A stretch of 64,000 nucleotides of DNA, taken from assembly GCF_029210395.1 (NCBI RefSeq), contig NZ_JARGDP010000005.1, positions 1 through 64,000 on the forward strand, in the 5' to 3' direction. The notes under the pieces are model-generated. The model was not told where the DNA came from. It searched no databases and saw only the letters and a program-made list of their open reading frames with translations. This document shows positions 1-8,828 of the stretch, piece by piece. The position numbers and the translations under genes were made by a program. Position 1 is the stretch's first letter. Each line of letters starts with the position of its first letter. Source of the DNA: Petrocella sp. FN5 (GTDB taxonomy: Bacteria; Bacillota; Clostridia; Lachnospirales; Vallitaleaceae).

Positions 1-8
1 AAATCAAG

Positions 9-527
9 TTACTCGATAACGACACTGTCTTCCCCATCGATTTCTACTAAATGAACGGAAACAATTTCTTCTTTGGAAGTCGGTACATTTTTGCCCACAT
101 AATCTGCTCGAAGTGGTAATTCTCTATGTCCTCTGTCAATAAGGGTTGCAAACTGAATCTTCCTAGCACGTCCCGCATCCATAACCGCATCTAGAGCAGC
201 TCTACATGTTCTTCCTGTATAGACCACGTCATCCACAAGTACGACGATATGATCATTTACATTTATATGTAGCTGATTATTAACGACAGGCTGTATACTT
301 TTCTTCTCCAAATCATCCCTGTAGAAGGTAATGTCAAGTGAATCAAAAGGCACTTTAAATCCCTCTATTTCTTCAATTTTATTTACAATTCTTTTTGCAA
401 GTGGTACCCCTCTTGTTTTAATACCAAGAATTACGACATCGGATACGCCCTTATTGTTCTCAATGATTTCATGAGCGATACGTGTAACCATGCGTCCTAT
501 GGCTTGTTGGTCCAATATGTATTTCAT
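9..527 (-). CDS. pyrR: PyrR bifunctional pyrimidine attenuation regulator / uracil phosphoribosyltransferase
   Basis: This 172-residue protein has the size and sequence of PyrR. The PRPP-binding loop [13 protein letters not shown] lies at about residues 95-107, and a second phosphoribosyltransferase loop ([10 protein letters not shown]) lies near 35-44. In the family, UMP/UTP-bound PyrR binds a stem-loop in pyr mRNA and favours termination, and the protein has weak UPRTase activity. A ribosome site (GGAAGGA) lies 8 nt before the ATG. Its own leader carries a PyrR-type attenuator, so the gene is very likely self-regulated. Further pyr genes would be expected just beyond the left edge, which I cannot see. 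Identification is secure. Confidence 0.97.
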   Translation of the reverse strand: MKYILDQQAIGRMVTRIAHEIIENNKGVSDVVILGIKTRGVPLAKRIVNKIEEIEGFKVPFDSLDITFYRDDLEKKSIQPVVNNQLHINVNDHIVVLVDDVVYTGRTCRAALDAVMDAGRARKIQFATLIDRGHRELPLRADYVGKNVPTSKEEIVSVHLVEIDGEDSVVIE

Positions 528-550
528 AGTCGTATTCCTTCCTTATTAGC

Positions 551-636
551 AAATAAAAAGACTTCTTATTAAACAACATAATAAGAAGCCGTAACAATTA
601 CGATCGACAACCTCTTATTAGTCTCACGGAACTAAT
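551..636 (-). promoter_or_regulatory. PyrR-dependent transcription attenuator (anti-antiterminator, antiterminator and terminator)
   Basis: On the minus strand the leader first forms a 6-bp stem (617-622 with 631-636) whose loop TCCGTGAG matches the PyrR recognition consensus. It then reads TAATAAGAGG (611-620), and this can pair with the left arm of a terminator (579-590). The terminator itself is a 10-bp hairpin, 562-571 with 579-588, followed by a T-rich run at 551-560. All three mutually exclusive structures of classical pyr attenuation are therefore visible: PyrR-bound anti-antiterminator, antiterminator and terminator. It sits just before the pyrR ribosome site. Confidence 0.92.
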
Positions 637-663
637 TTAAAAAGATTCTAGTTAATTAAATTT

Positions 664-708
664 GAGTTTTTTTGATGCTTTAACCAAACATGGTTAAAGG
701 ACAAAACA
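664..708. repeat. Pair of back-to-back ends of the GGTTAAAG intergenic repeat family
   Basis: A 9-bp inverted repeat (CTTTAACCA at 678-686, TGGTTAAAG at 691-699) has a 4-nt loop. Each arm continues outward into the family end motif: TTTTTTTGATGCTTTAACC on the left and GGTTAAAGGACAAAACAT on the right. The ends resemble those at 29442-29491 and 44881-44998. It lies between rluD and the pyrR attenuator. An 8-bp hairpin (722-729 with 742-749) sits between it and the rluD stop and could act as a weak rluD terminator. I see no convincing pyrR promoter in this stretch. Confidence 0.6.
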
Positions 709-766
709 TTAAATATAATTTAACATAGAGTTCTATAATTGTCTATGTTTTTATGATGAACATGCT

Positions 767-1690
767 TTATTTTTTATATCCAAGACGTAACAATGCATTT
801 TCAAAGTCTATGGGTCGTGATGCAGTAAAGGACATATACTGGCCTGTCGATGGATGTATAAAGCCGAGCGTCTTTGCGTGAAGCATCTGTCCCGGCAACT
901 TCATATGGCTGTTTCTAGGACCATATAGAGGATCTCCAAGTAGTGGATGATTGATACTGGCCATATGCACACGAATCTGATGGGTTCTACCCGTTTCTAG
1001 TTTGAGTTCAACATGTGTAAACCCATGTTCTAATCGGTTTAGGACTTTGTAATGGGTAGTCGCCTCTTTACCGTTTTTAAAATTAATCGACATTTTTTTT
1101 CGGTGAATAGGATGTCGACCAATAGGTCCTTCTATAGTCCCAGTATCCTCTTTTACATTATTATAGACGATGGCTTCATAGAGACGATCTACTTTGTGTT
1201 CTTTAAGCTGTTCTGCAATATGTACATGGGAATGGTCATTCTTACACACAACCAAAAGTCCTGTAGTATCTTTGTCGATTCGATGGACGATTCCTGGACG
1301 CAACTCTCCATTGATTCCGGAAAGACTTGTTTTACAATGATGCATGATACCATTAACTAAAGTATCTTCGTAATGACCAGGTGCAGGATGTACAACCATG
1401 TCAACTGGCTTATTAATAATAAGTAGATCCTGATCTTCATAAACGATATCCAGAAACATAGGTGTTGGTGTAATTGGGACTTCTTTAACAGCGGGTATGA
1501 TCAGCTTTATGGTGTCCCCCATATGAACCTTATAATTGGATTTGACTGGTAACTGATTTACAGTAACTTGTTCCTCAATAATCCACTTTTGAATATGAGA
1601 CCTTGTTATATCGGTCAACTTTGAAGTAAGGAATTTATCAATTCTTTCACCTGTTTCCTCTTTAGTTACAACAAATTCTTGATTATTCAT
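767..1690 (-). CDS. rluD: RluD-type 23S rRNA pseudouridine synthase
   Basis: The protein has an N-terminal S4 RNA-binding domain (about residues 15-70) followed by an RluA-family catalytic domain. The signature HRIDKDTTG contains the catalytic aspartate, and HQIRVH is also present. RluD-family enzymes isomerise uridines in 23S rRNA helix 69. The ATG at 1690 overlaps the lspA stop; an in-frame GTG three codons upstream is an alternative start. The lspA-rluD order is the usual Firmicutes arrangement, implying translational coupling. A second RluA-family gene lies at 38819-39772, so target assignment within the family is less certain than the enzyme class. Confidence 0.9.
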   Translation of the reverse strand: MNNQEFVVTKEETGERIDKFLTSKLTDITRSHIQKWIIEEQVTVNQLPVKSNYKVHMGDTIKLIIPAVKEVPITPTPMFLDIVYEDQDLLIINKPVDMVVHPAPGHYEDTLVNGIMHHCKTSLSGINGELRPGIVHRIDKDTTGLLVVCKNDHSHVHIAEQLKEHKVDRLYEAIVYNNVKEDTGTIEGPIGRHPIHRKKMSINFKNGKEATTHYKVLNRLEHGFTHVELKLETGRTHQIRVHMASINHPLLGDPLYGPRNSHMKLPGQMLHAKTLGFIHPSTGQYMSFTASRPIDFENALLRLGYKK

Positions 1691-2189
1691 GACGATCACG
1701 TAACCATTTCTTAATATCTAAATCATCTTCATTGTAATGAAACAATACAAGGTAAATAAGTGAAAAGCATGCGATGACCACTAAGATATCTGCCACATTG
1801 AAAACAGGAAATTCAAACCAGTGAAAATGAAACATATCGACTACAAAGCCATCACGTATTCTATCAATAAAATTACCTAAAGCACCTGAAAATAAAAGAA
1901 CCATCGTAACCCTCAAAGGTATATATAGTTTTTGTCTTGGAAGAATATAATAGATCATAATCATGACCAACATCGTTATAATTGTAAAAAGGGCAAAAAT
2001 AGCAATTTGATTTTGTAGCATACCAAAGGCTGCGCCACGGTTTTCAACATAGGTAAGTTTAAAGATGCCATCAAGAACAATGATGTCATTTTGATGTTTT
2101 AAGTGTGCGATGGTCCACCATTTTGTCCATTGGTCAAAGCCAACCAAAGCTATTATGCAAATTATACTTGTTATAAACATACGAAACAC
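1683..2189 (-). CDS. lspA: Lipoprotein signal peptidase II
   Basis: The 168-residue membrane protein has about four transmembrane segments and all LspA signatures: NRGAAFG at residues 50-56, GNFIDR with catalytic Asp109, and FNVAD with catalytic Asp134. LspA removes signal peptides from diacylglyceryl-modified prolipoproteins at the outer face of the membrane. It abuts aroB directly (no spacer) and overlaps rluD by 8 bases, so the three are probably co-transcribed. Confidence 0.96.
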   Translation of the reverse strand: MFRMFITSIICIIALVGFDQWTKWWTIAHLKHQNDIIVLDGIFKLTYVENRGAAFGMLQNQIAIFALFTIITMLVMIMIYYILPRQKLYIPLRVTMVLLFSGALGNFIDRIRDGFVVDMFHFHWFEFPVFNVADILVVIACFSLIYLVLFHYNEDDLDIKKWLRDRHE

Positions 2190-3272
2190 CTAATTAAGGA
2201 TTGCCTTAATACCTTCCATAATCAATTTCTCTTCTATATTATTGTCCATATAACAGGTTCCTATCCTTTTAAGGAGAACAAAACTAAGCTGATGATGCTT
2301 GGTCTTTTTGTCAAAAAATAACTCTTTATAAATAGCCTCCGGTGATAAATCTGCAATGCCAATTGGAAGATCATATAAACCCATTAGAGAAGATATTCTA
2401 TCCAAATCCTGCTGAGTTAAATCACCTAGTATGTAACTTATGTAAGAAGCTGCCATCATACCAAGTGCAACGCATTCTCCGTGAAGACGTTCAAAATCCA
2501 TTAATCTTTCAATCGCATGTCCGATTGTATGACCAAAATTAAGCGTAGCCCTAAGACCTTGCTCTTTTTCATCTTTTGATACAATATCTGATTTTATTAA
2601 ACAAGATGTTTTGATTAAGGCTGTAATGGCTTCATGATTCAGACTTTTAATGTCATCAACACGACTTTCTAAAAATGACATGTAAGCTTCGTCTTTAATC
2701 AAACTATGTTTAATGACCTCACCCATACCTGAAGCAAATTCTTGGACAGGTAAAGTTCTTAAAGTCTTCGTGTTAATAAATACCATTTCAGGTTGATGGA
2801 AAGCCCCAACAATATTTTTATAGCCATTAAAATCAATCCCTGTCTTACCACCGATGCTGCTGTCAACCTGAGCCAATAGACTCGTGGGTACTTGGATAAA
2901 ATCAATACCACGCATATAGGTGGCCGCCGTAAATCCAACCATATCCCCTACCACACCACCACCCAAAGCAATTAATAGAGATTGGCGGTCAAATTGATGG
3001 GTTATCAAAAAATCATAGATTAAGTTAATCGATTTATAATTCTTATTAACTTCACCGTGAGCAAAATCAAAAGATAAAACTTCGATATTAAGTCCTTCAA
3101 GGGTGTTTTTAACTTCAGATGTGTATAAAGGTGCAACGTGATCGTCGGATATAATCGCAATTTTACTGTAGTTTTTCCTAAGTTTCAATATTTGTTCACG
3201 TAAAGGTTCAAAAGAAGCCTCAAAATGTATGGTGTATTTTTTTAGTGGTGTTTCTACTTGTATTGAATTCAT
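2190..3272 (-). CDS. aroB: 3-dehydroquinate synthase
   Basis: This 360-residue enzyme of the shikimate pathway converts DAHP to 3-dehydroquinate using NAD+ and a metal ion. The NAD-binding GGGVVGD is at about 104-110 and the active-site block PTSLLAQVDSSIGGKTG at 129-145. Metal-ligand regions GEVIKH and FGHTIGHAIE follow. It is not next to other aro genes here but leads an aroB-lspA-rluD run. A strong ribosome site (GGAGGG) lies directly behind the T-run of a terminator-like hairpin, so expression may depend on read-through from divIVA. Confidence 0.96.
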   Translation of the reverse strand: MNSIQVETPLKKYTIHFEASFEPLREQILKLRKNYSKIAIISDDHVAPLYTSEVKNTLEGLNIEVLSFDFAHGEVNKNYKSINLIYDFLITHQFDRQSLLIALGGGVVGDMVGFTAATYMRGIDFIQVPTSLLAQVDSSIGGKTGIDFNGYKNIVGAFHQPEMVFINTKTLRTLPVQEFASGMGEVIKHSLIKDEAYMSFLESRVDDIKSLNHEAITALIKTSCLIKSDIVSKDEKEQGLRATLNFGHTIGHAIERLMDFERLHGECVALGMMAASYISYILGDLTQQDLDRISSLMGLYDLPIGIADLSPEAIYKELFFDKKTKHHQLSFVLLKRIGTCYMDNNIEEKLIMEGIKAILN

Positions 3273-3282
3273 ATGCCCTCCA

Positions 3283-3313
3283 AATAAAACTGCCTAAGCT
3301 TACTTAGACAGTT
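3283..3313 (-). terminator. Rho-independent terminator or attenuator between divIVA and aroB
   Basis: An 11-bp stem (3288-3298 with 3303-3313, one G-T wobble) has a 4-nt loop and is followed on the minus strand by TTTTATTT. The T-run touches the aroB ribosome site. Only 22 bases separate the hairpin from the divIVA stop, leaving no visible room for an aroB promoter downstream. Confidence 0.8.
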
Positions 3314-3335
3314 GTTTGTGCGTATTTGTGATTAT

Positions 3336-3899
3336 TTATGACTCAAGGGTCTCATCACTTTCAACATTTTCCACTTCATCATCTGTTTCTACATCTTCTT
3401 CAAAGGTATAGGACCCATTTAGTGGTACTGCATTAATACTTTTTAATAACTCAAGTTCATTCTTTTCAGTCATCTCAAGTTGAGCATTTAAGAAATGCTT
3501 GATTTGTATTTTTGACGCATCATATTGCTTAATGAGTTCTTCTCTTTTTTTATTAATTGAATATACTTCATTTTTACCTTCATTGACAATCGCTTGAGCA
3601 TTGATTTCAGCTTCTTTAATAATCTGCTCAGCTTTTTTTCGTGCTAAGTTTTTGGTTTCTTCTGCCATTTTTTCAGCTTGAATTAAAGTGTTTTGCAGAA
3701 CATCTTCTATGGTTTTATAATATTGAATGCCTTCATTTAGCATATTAACTTTGTCATTAAGTTCAATGTTTTCCTTATAAAGTTGCTCATAATTTACCAA
3801 AACTTCTCGAAGAAAGGTTTTTACCTCACGATTATTGTAACCTGATACGCTTTTGGTAAATGTTTTTGATTCTATGTCTATTGGTGTTAGTCTAGCCAT
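3336..3899 (-). CDS. divIVA: DivIVA-domain cell division / polar organiser protein
   Basis: The N-terminal 35 residues carry the DivIVA membrane-binding pattern (LTPIDIESKTFTKSVSGYN), followed by a long predicted coiled coil to about residue 150 and an acidic C-terminal tail. DivIVA proteins assemble at curved membrane near septa and poles and recruit partners. It is the last member of the yggS-sepF-yggT-ylmH-divIVA cluster conserved in Gram-positives, and a terminator-like hairpin follows it. At 187 residues it is typical in size. The organism also has MinCDE, so both topological regulators coexist. Confidence 0.93.
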   Translation of the reverse strand: MARLTPIDIESKTFTKSVSGYNNREVKTFLREVLVNYEQLYKENIELNDKVNMLNEGIQYYKTIEDVLQNTLIQAEKMAEETKNLARKKAEQIIKEAEINAQAIVNEGKNEVYSINKKREELIKQYDASKIQIKHFLNAQLEMTEKNELELLKSINAVPLNGSYTFEEDVETDDEVENVESDETLES

Positions 3900-3909
3900 T
3901 ATTACCCTC

Positions 3910-4689
3910 CTATTGATAGTGATCGATTTCTACTACGATTCGATTTTTTTTTGTCATTTTTCCAATACTTGTCAAACGTATTTTACCTACACCTCGAATA
4001 GAGATGATGTCTTTGACTTTTAGAATCCTACTAATTTGGGTCACTTCCTTACCATTGACAAAGACACGACCCAATTGAATATGGTTAACACTTTTTTGAC
4101 GTGATAGTCCTGTTCCCAGCTTGAGAATATTATCCAATCTTAATGATGCCACGGTACCTTGTATATTTTTATAGGATTGTTGATTCATTTGTTCGAACGC
4201 TACTTTGGTGATTTTGCTTAGATTAACTTTGTTTCTCCCAATGGTCACCATTTGATTCATAATATAATCACCAATAGAAGCCATGCAAATCAATGACATA
4301 CCTTGTTCATCAACTAAAAGGTCCCCTATTAATTTGCGTTCTATTCCAAGGCTCATGAGAGCACCCAAATAATCACGATGGGTAAGATTTTTCCCACTTA
4401 GTATAAAAGGCAACTGCATTCGTATATACATGACATAATCATCATAATCATAGTCAAAATCATCAAAAACACATGTTGGCTTAAGAAACAAAAGGACTCT
4501 TTCCGCTTGATTATAGCCACCGTAAGTTTGATATAATGTACCGGATTTATTCAGATAGTCCTTAGCCAAAGACAACTGATGTTGATTTAAGAAATCTGTA
4601 TTGGTAATCCAATTCATAGCATTTGCCTTACGAGAAAGGTCTTCAAGTCTATGAATGAACATTTGATCGGATTTATCTTTCACTTCCAT
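3910..4689 (-). CDS. ylmH: YlmH-like S4-domain RNA-binding protein
   Basis: The 259-residue protein has an N-terminal globular part and a C-terminal S4 domain at roughly residues 185-245 (LRLDNILKLGTGLSR, GRVFVNGKEV). YlmH proteins bind RNA and ribosomes, and in B. subtilis have been linked to rescue of stalled 50S subunits. Their place between yggT and divIVA is conserved. Ten bases separate it from divIVA. Residues 75-90 hold an acidic Asp/Tyr patch (DDFDYDYDDY). Confidence 0.9.
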   Translation of the reverse strand: MEVKDKSDQMFIHRLEDLSRKANAMNWITNTDFLNQHQLSLAKDYLNKSGTLYQTYGGYNQAERVLLFLKPTCVFDDFDYDYDDYVMYIRMQLPFILSGKNLTHRDYLGALMSLGIERKLIGDLLVDEQGMSLICMASIGDYIMNQMVTIGRNKVNLSKITKVAFEQMNQQSYKNIQGTVASLRLDNILKLGTGLSRQKSVNHIQLGRVFVNGKEVTQISRILKVKDIISIRGVGKIRLTSIGKMTKKNRIVVEIDHYQ

Positions 4690-4704
4690 AAGAGGTAAGC
4701 CACC

Positions 4705-4977
4705 TTACATATATGGACGTAAATAGTTCTGTAAAGTTGTTAAAATTAAATAGGCAATAAAAGGTGAAAAATCTAAAGCCATATTCGCGCCACCAAAAAT
4801 CGATTTTTTGATCATCGTCCTTATAGGTCCAAGTACCGGGTCAATGATGCTGTGCAATAAACGCACTAAAAAGCTACCATGATTAATGGGTAACCAAGAA
4901 ATCAAGGCACTCACAACAATCAAGGTACTTAAAATAACTAGAAAATAATACAATGCACGAATGAATAAAACTGTCAT
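4705..4977 (-). CDS. yggT: YggT family membrane protein (YlmG)
   Basis: This small hydrophobic protein (90 residues) has two transmembrane segments around residues 5-25 and 65-85 and the YggT pattern RLLHSIIDPVLGPIR. I place the start at the ATG preceded by GGAGG with a 4-nt spacer. A longer in-frame version would begin inside sepF and is less likely. YggT proteins are linked genetically to division and cofactor or membrane homeostasis, with no settled biochemical role. Its neighbours sepF and ylmH support the call. Confidence 0.9.
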   Translation of the reverse strand: MTVLFIRALYYFLVILSTLIVVSALISWLPINHGSFLVRLLHSIIDPVLGPIRTMIKKSIFGGANMALDFSPFIAYLILTTLQNYLRPYM

Positions 4978-5000
4978 AAATCCTCCAAAATAGTCGGTGA

Positions 5001-5513
5001 TTAATCTTCCTGAGTCTTCCATGGTAAAATTATGCCGTTTGACTTGAGTTCTTCTCTAAAATCTCCGGCAACATCGACGTTTTCCGGGGCAATAATAAAG
5101 ATATTATTTGTTACTCTTTGAAGATTACCATTCAATGTATAACAAGACCCGCTTACAAAATCCATAATACGCTGAGCAACATTGCGCTCCATATTTTCAA
5201 GATTGATAATAACCGGACGTTGGCTTTTTATATGATCGCAAATATCTTGTGCTTCATCATAGGATTCCGGTTGAATGACAACAACCTCCATTTGTACACT
5301 TGCTTGAAAATTGACCACTTTAGAAGCACTCGTCGTGTCCTTACCACCAGAAAAACTTCTAAAAGACCTTGTTTGTTCCTCTTGATTGTCTTTGACGGTT
5401 TGGCGATAAGCCGATTCTTGTATGTAATCTTCACGAACATCAATATCTTCTTGCTCATCTTCATAGTCGTTTAATTTCATCATATCCATCATTTTGTCAA
5501 TGAATTTTGCCAT
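5001..5513 (-). CDS. sepF: Cell division protein SepF
   Basis: A short N-terminal amphipathic helix (MAKFIDKMMDMMKL) is followed by an acidic linker and a SepF core from about residue 75 (VVVIQPESYDEAQDICDHI, then RPVIINLENME). SepF anchors and bundles FtsZ filaments at the membrane. The ATG has an AAGGGG ribosome site 6-7 bases upstream; an in-frame GTG three codons earlier is less likely. The gene lies within the conserved yggS-sepF-yggT cluster. Confidence 0.95.
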   Translation of the reverse strand: MAKFIDKMMDMMKLNDYEDEQEDIDVREDYIQESAYRQTVKDNQEEQTRSFRSFSGGKDTTSASKVVNFQASVQMEVVVIQPESYDEAQDICDHIKSQRPVIINLENMERNVAQRIMDFVSGSCYTLNGNLQRVTNNIFIIAPENVDVAGDFREELKSNGIILPWKTQED

Positions 5514-5530
5514 AATGTTCACCCCTTATA

Positions 5531-6220
5531 TTAATAATTTCGATCACCGAACAATGCGGTTCCGATACGTATCATGGTGGCCCCTTCTTCTATTGCTACC
5601 TTGAAATCATTGGTCATACCCATAGAGAGGACATCCATACTCACATTATCAAGGTTTTGTTCTTTTATGTCAACAGAAAGTTGGTATAAAGCTTTAAATA
5701 TAGGGCGATTTTCCTCAGGGTTGTCAACAAATGGTGCGATGGTCATAAGGCCTTCAATCTTGAGGTTCTCCAATCGATGTATGGACTTAACCATACCAAT
5801 AACATTTTGGGATTCAAAACCATATTTACTTTCTTCTTGTGCTACATTGACTTGTATGAGTATGTGGGCAATTATATCTTTCTTCTTTGCCTCTTTTGAT
5901 ATCGTTTCTGCAAGACGATATGAATCCACAGAATGAATGAGGTCTACTTTGTCAATAATATATTTGACTTTGTTGCGCTGTAGGTGCCCAATCATATGCC
6001 ATTGTATGTCCTCTTTTTTGAACTGTTCATACTTGTCACATAACTCCTGAACTTTATTCTCACCAAAAATACGCATACCAGCCTTGTAGCCTTCTTCTAA
6101 GATACTAAGTGGCTTTGTTTTGGATACATTTACTAAGACAATGCTATTTGGATTCTTATCAATTTTAAGGCAGGTTTCTGCGATTTGATGGTTAATGGTA
6201 TTAAGATTATCTTGAATCAT
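5531..6220 (-). CDS. yggS: YggS family pyridoxal phosphate homeostasis protein (PLPBP)
   Basis: The 229-residue single-domain alanine-racemase-like barrel carries the PLP lysine motif (LVNVSKTKP near residue 30) and the late phosphate-binding motif MGMTNDF. Family members bind PLP without known catalysis and balance vitamin B6 and amino-acid pools. GGAGG precedes the start. It lies 17 bases upstream of sepF, as in most Firmicutes. Confidence 0.94.
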   Translation of the reverse strand: MIQDNLNTINHQIAETCLKIDKNPNSIVLVNVSKTKPLSILEEGYKAGMRIFGENKVQELCDKYEQFKKEDIQWHMIGHLQRNKVKYIIDKVDLIHSVDSYRLAETISKEAKKKDIIAHILIQVNVAQEESKYGFESQNVIGMVKSIHRLENLKIEGLMTIAPFVDNPEENRPIFKALYQLSVDIKEQNLDNVSMDVLSMGMTNDFKVAIEEGATMIRIGTALFGDRNY

Positions 6221-6230
6221 ACTGGCCTCC

Positions 6231-7709
6231 TTAATTGATGGTTTGGTATTCTGTTGTTGTTATGCCTTCCGTTGCTATTCGGTCATAAATCCTTATACCA
6301 TAGGGTGTGTAGGGCGCAACAATACGATAATCAATGTCTTTATAGGTTGTTTGTATAAATTTAAAATCAGCAAATCCTTTATTGACCACATAAACGCCAT
6401 CTAAATCCTCTGTTTGGTCAATGATAAACTCCGTTGTACTTATTGTTTCAGGATCTGTATAGGACAACACATCACCAACTTGTATCCTATCAGAGATAGG
6501 TACATAGACAAGATCATCCACCTTTAAAAACAATCTTGCTGTTGCAAAATCTATGGTGCTATCTCCAGGTACTTCTTCAGAGCTCACTTTTTTATAGACA
6601 CCATACTGACCACTAAGATATCCAAAGTACTGAGCAGGTATAACTGCAAAGGTTTTTTTGACAATTGCAGATTCCGGTATTTTTATTCCTTGATGATTTT
6701 CATGTATGATTCTAAAATCTACAAAACGTTCATTTAAAAACTCATTTAACATACGGTCTGCTTCTATTTTTATGTAAGTTTTATTATCATCCGTAAATAC
6801 TTGAATTTTTGCAACAATCTCTATGTTCTTTTCTACAAAATGTATGGTTTTGTAGTTCATCGTTTCCAGTAGTTTTGCGCTCTCAGGATCAATTTCTGCC
6901 ACAATATGCCATAAATAATTGTCGATAACTTTAAATATAGGTTGTCCAACAGAAATATTACTTTTAGTCACGGTATCTTGGATTTTTGGCCTACGATTTA
7001 AATCACTAATAGTAAAGCTTTCCGTCGTAATATCCTCCATACCATCAATAATATAAGAAACTAAGCCACTGCTGGTTGCCTTATGCATCCGGATACTATT
7101 GCCAAGTTCACTTTCTAGCATATCAATATTAGAACTGTCAGAAAGCCCCAAACTTCTTTGCTGAATAATAACGGTATTCCTTATATCGCTTATATCATTT
7201 TCCAACTGTTTTCTTACAGTATAGGTATGTTCAAATTTTTTGTTATGTTGGTTTATTACATAATTCTTAATTCGATTTTGTAGATAACCATAACTATCTT
7301 CAAAAGATGGATCACTACTATCTAGCTTTTGATTCGCTTTGAAAATCTCTTCATCTAAAAGTGCAACATAATCCGTATCAGCTATAATGCCACAAACCGT
7401 ATTAGTATTTCGAACACGAGCACCCTCTGTTAAGAAGTAGCGAATTTCACCTGCTGAGTCGGCAAGGGACACTTTTTCATTTCGAATGACTAAACCTGTA
7501 TATGTATTTGAATGGGATAAGGTGCCCAGTTCTGCAATGGTGTAGTTCACTTTTTCCTTCACAGCAAAAGAAATCATGATAAAAACCAAATACGCCAATA
7601 TGAGTACGAAGACAAAAACACCAAAATTCAAGTGTTTAGTTGCCTCTGTTTTTAGAGATGCTTCTGATTTCAGTTTTAGATAGCGGTTGTTATTTTTCTT
7701 AGATGACAT
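6231..7709 (-). CDS. HlyD-like membrane adaptor protein at the sepF locus
   Basis: The 492-residue protein has a basic N-terminus, one transmembrane helix at about residues 28-48 and a long extracytoplasmic part. A central coiled coil (about 120-190) is flanked by lipoyl/beta-barrel-like segments (SAGEIRYFLTEGARVRNT). This is the layout of HlyD/RND-type membrane-fusion adaptors. No ABC transporter or permease is adjacent. It heads the yggS-sepF-yggT-ylmH-divIVA run with 10 bases to yggS, so a role in envelope or division processes is plausible but is inference. The start has GAGGTGG upstream. Confidence 0.75.
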   Translation of the reverse strand: MSSKKNNNRYLKLKSEASLKTEATKHLNFGVFVFVLILAYLVFIMISFAVKEKVNYTIAELGTLSHSNTYTGLVIRNEKVSLADSAGEIRYFLTEGARVRNTNTVCGIIADTDYVALLDEEIFKANQKLDSSDPSFEDSYGYLQNRIKNYVINQHNKKFEHTYTVRKQLENDISDIRNTVIIQQRSLGLSDSSNIDMLESELGNSIRMHKATSSGLVSYIIDGMEDITTESFTISDLNRRPKIQDTVTKSNISVGQPIFKVIDNYLWHIVAEIDPESAKLLETMNYKTIHFVEKNIEIVAKIQVFTDDNKTYIKIEADRMLNEFLNERFVDFRIIHENHQGIKIPESAIVKKTFAVIPAQYFGYLSGQYGVYKKVSSEEVPGDSTIDFATARLFLKVDDLVYVPISDRIQVGDVLSYTDPETISTTEFIIDQTEDLDGVYVVNKGFADFKFIQTTYKDIDYRIVAPYTPYGIRIYDRIATEGITTTEYQTIN

Positions 7710-7741
7710 TTGACCACCTCATTACAATAAGTTCTCTAGAC

Positions 7742-7767
7742 ATTATATCATTTTACCTTGATATAAT
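7742..7767. promoter_or_regulatory. Inverted repeat overlapping a possible -10 before the HlyD-like gene
   Basis: A perfect 8-bp inverted repeat (ATTATATC / GATATAAT, 10-base spacer) lies 32 bases upstream of the HlyD-like start. On the minus strand its right arm contains TATAAT, a good -10, with no clear -35. It could be an operator overlapping a promoter, or a weak terminator of the upstream radical-SAM gene. Confidence 0.4.
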
Positions 7768-7774
7768 CCTTCTT

Positions 7775-8653
7775 TCAACATTTTTTTTCAATACTTTCTT
7801 TAATGATCCACCAACTGGTATTCCAATTACAAAACACGGTGTCTTCCTTTGGAGCTCGGCTGACCAATCTTTGAACAGCACAATTCGGATTAAGATAGGT
7901 CAAAAAACTCACGACCCTTTCTATATAGTTTTCCATAGTGTTCATCTTGAACAATCCTTGATTGTACATGTCTTCAAATACGGTTTCTTTTGCAATGTAT
8001 AAAGCATGTAGTTTTACCATCTCAACTTCCAGTTGATTCATCAGCAAAGCCATTTGTATAACTTCATCATCTTCATCCCAAGGCAAGTTCATAATCAAAT
8101 GCGTACATACCTTGAACCCATATTCATGAATCAATTGAGTTGCGTTAATATATGACATAACATCATGACCTCGATTGATTTGTTTTAATGTGTCATCATT
8201 GGTTGTCTGAAGACCAAGTTCAATGACAATTTCAACATCATAGGTGTCACGGATGTTTTTTAATATTTCTAAATGTTCACGTGAAATACAATCCGGTCTT
8301 GTAGCGATATCGATTTCTACAATATTTTCTATGCAGGCAGATTGTATATATGCATTAAATACTTCATATGCCATATAAGTGTTTGTATAATTTTGAAAAT
8401 AAGCGATGAATTGCTTGGCACCATACCTTTTACCAATATACTTCATATTGGACCTTAGTTGTGTTGCTACAGATTGAGTCGATGGTAAAGCTTCAAAGCC
8501 AGCACCTTTCTCACTGCAAAAATAACAACCTTGACTACCTAGTGTTCCATCTCTATTAGGACATGTTATGGGGAGATTAATAGGTAGTTTATAAACTTTT
8601 TCACCGTATTCTTTTTTTAAGTATTGACTATAGATATTATATAGTGTTTTCAT
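7775..8653 (-). CDS. TIGR01212 family radical SAM protein (YtqA/YhcC-like)
   Basis: The 292-residue protein has the cysteine pattern of this family near its N-terminus (TCPNRDG, then GCYFC), which would bind the SAM [4Fe-4S] cluster. A radical-SAM barrel follows (EIDIATRPDCI, ELGLQTTND, THLIMNLPWD). Homologues are YtqA of Bacillus and YhcC of E. coli; I do not know an established substrate. It is transcribed divergently from the plus-strand P-loop gene across a 175-base spacer, and appears to be a stand-alone gene before the HlyD-like gene. Confidence 0.9.
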   Translation of the reverse strand: MKTLYNIYSQYLKKEYGEKVYKLPINLPITCPNRDGTLGSQGCYFCSEKGAGFEALPSTQSVATQLRSNMKYIGKRYGAKQFIAYFQNYTNTYMAYEVFNAYIQSACIENIVEIDIATRPDCISREHLEILKNIRDTYDVEIVIELGLQTTNDDTLKQINRGHDVMSYINATQLIHEYGFKVCTHLIMNLPWDEDDEVIQMALLMNQLEVEMVKLHALYIAKETVFEDMYNQGLFKMNTMENYIERVVSFLTYLNPNCAVQRLVSRAPKEDTVFCNWNTSWWIIKESIEKKC

Positions 8654-8828
8654 TTTTTCTTCTTTCGTTGTATGATATGTACAAAATATAAAAATATTAC
8701 AAACTTTTTTTATAAATGTTGAATTAAAAAAAGGAAAGCTCTAACAAACATAGAATATTATACTATAGCTCTCAGACATAAGTCTGATTGAAACGAGGAT
8801 TCATTTTAATGTCAAGGAGGAGATTGCT

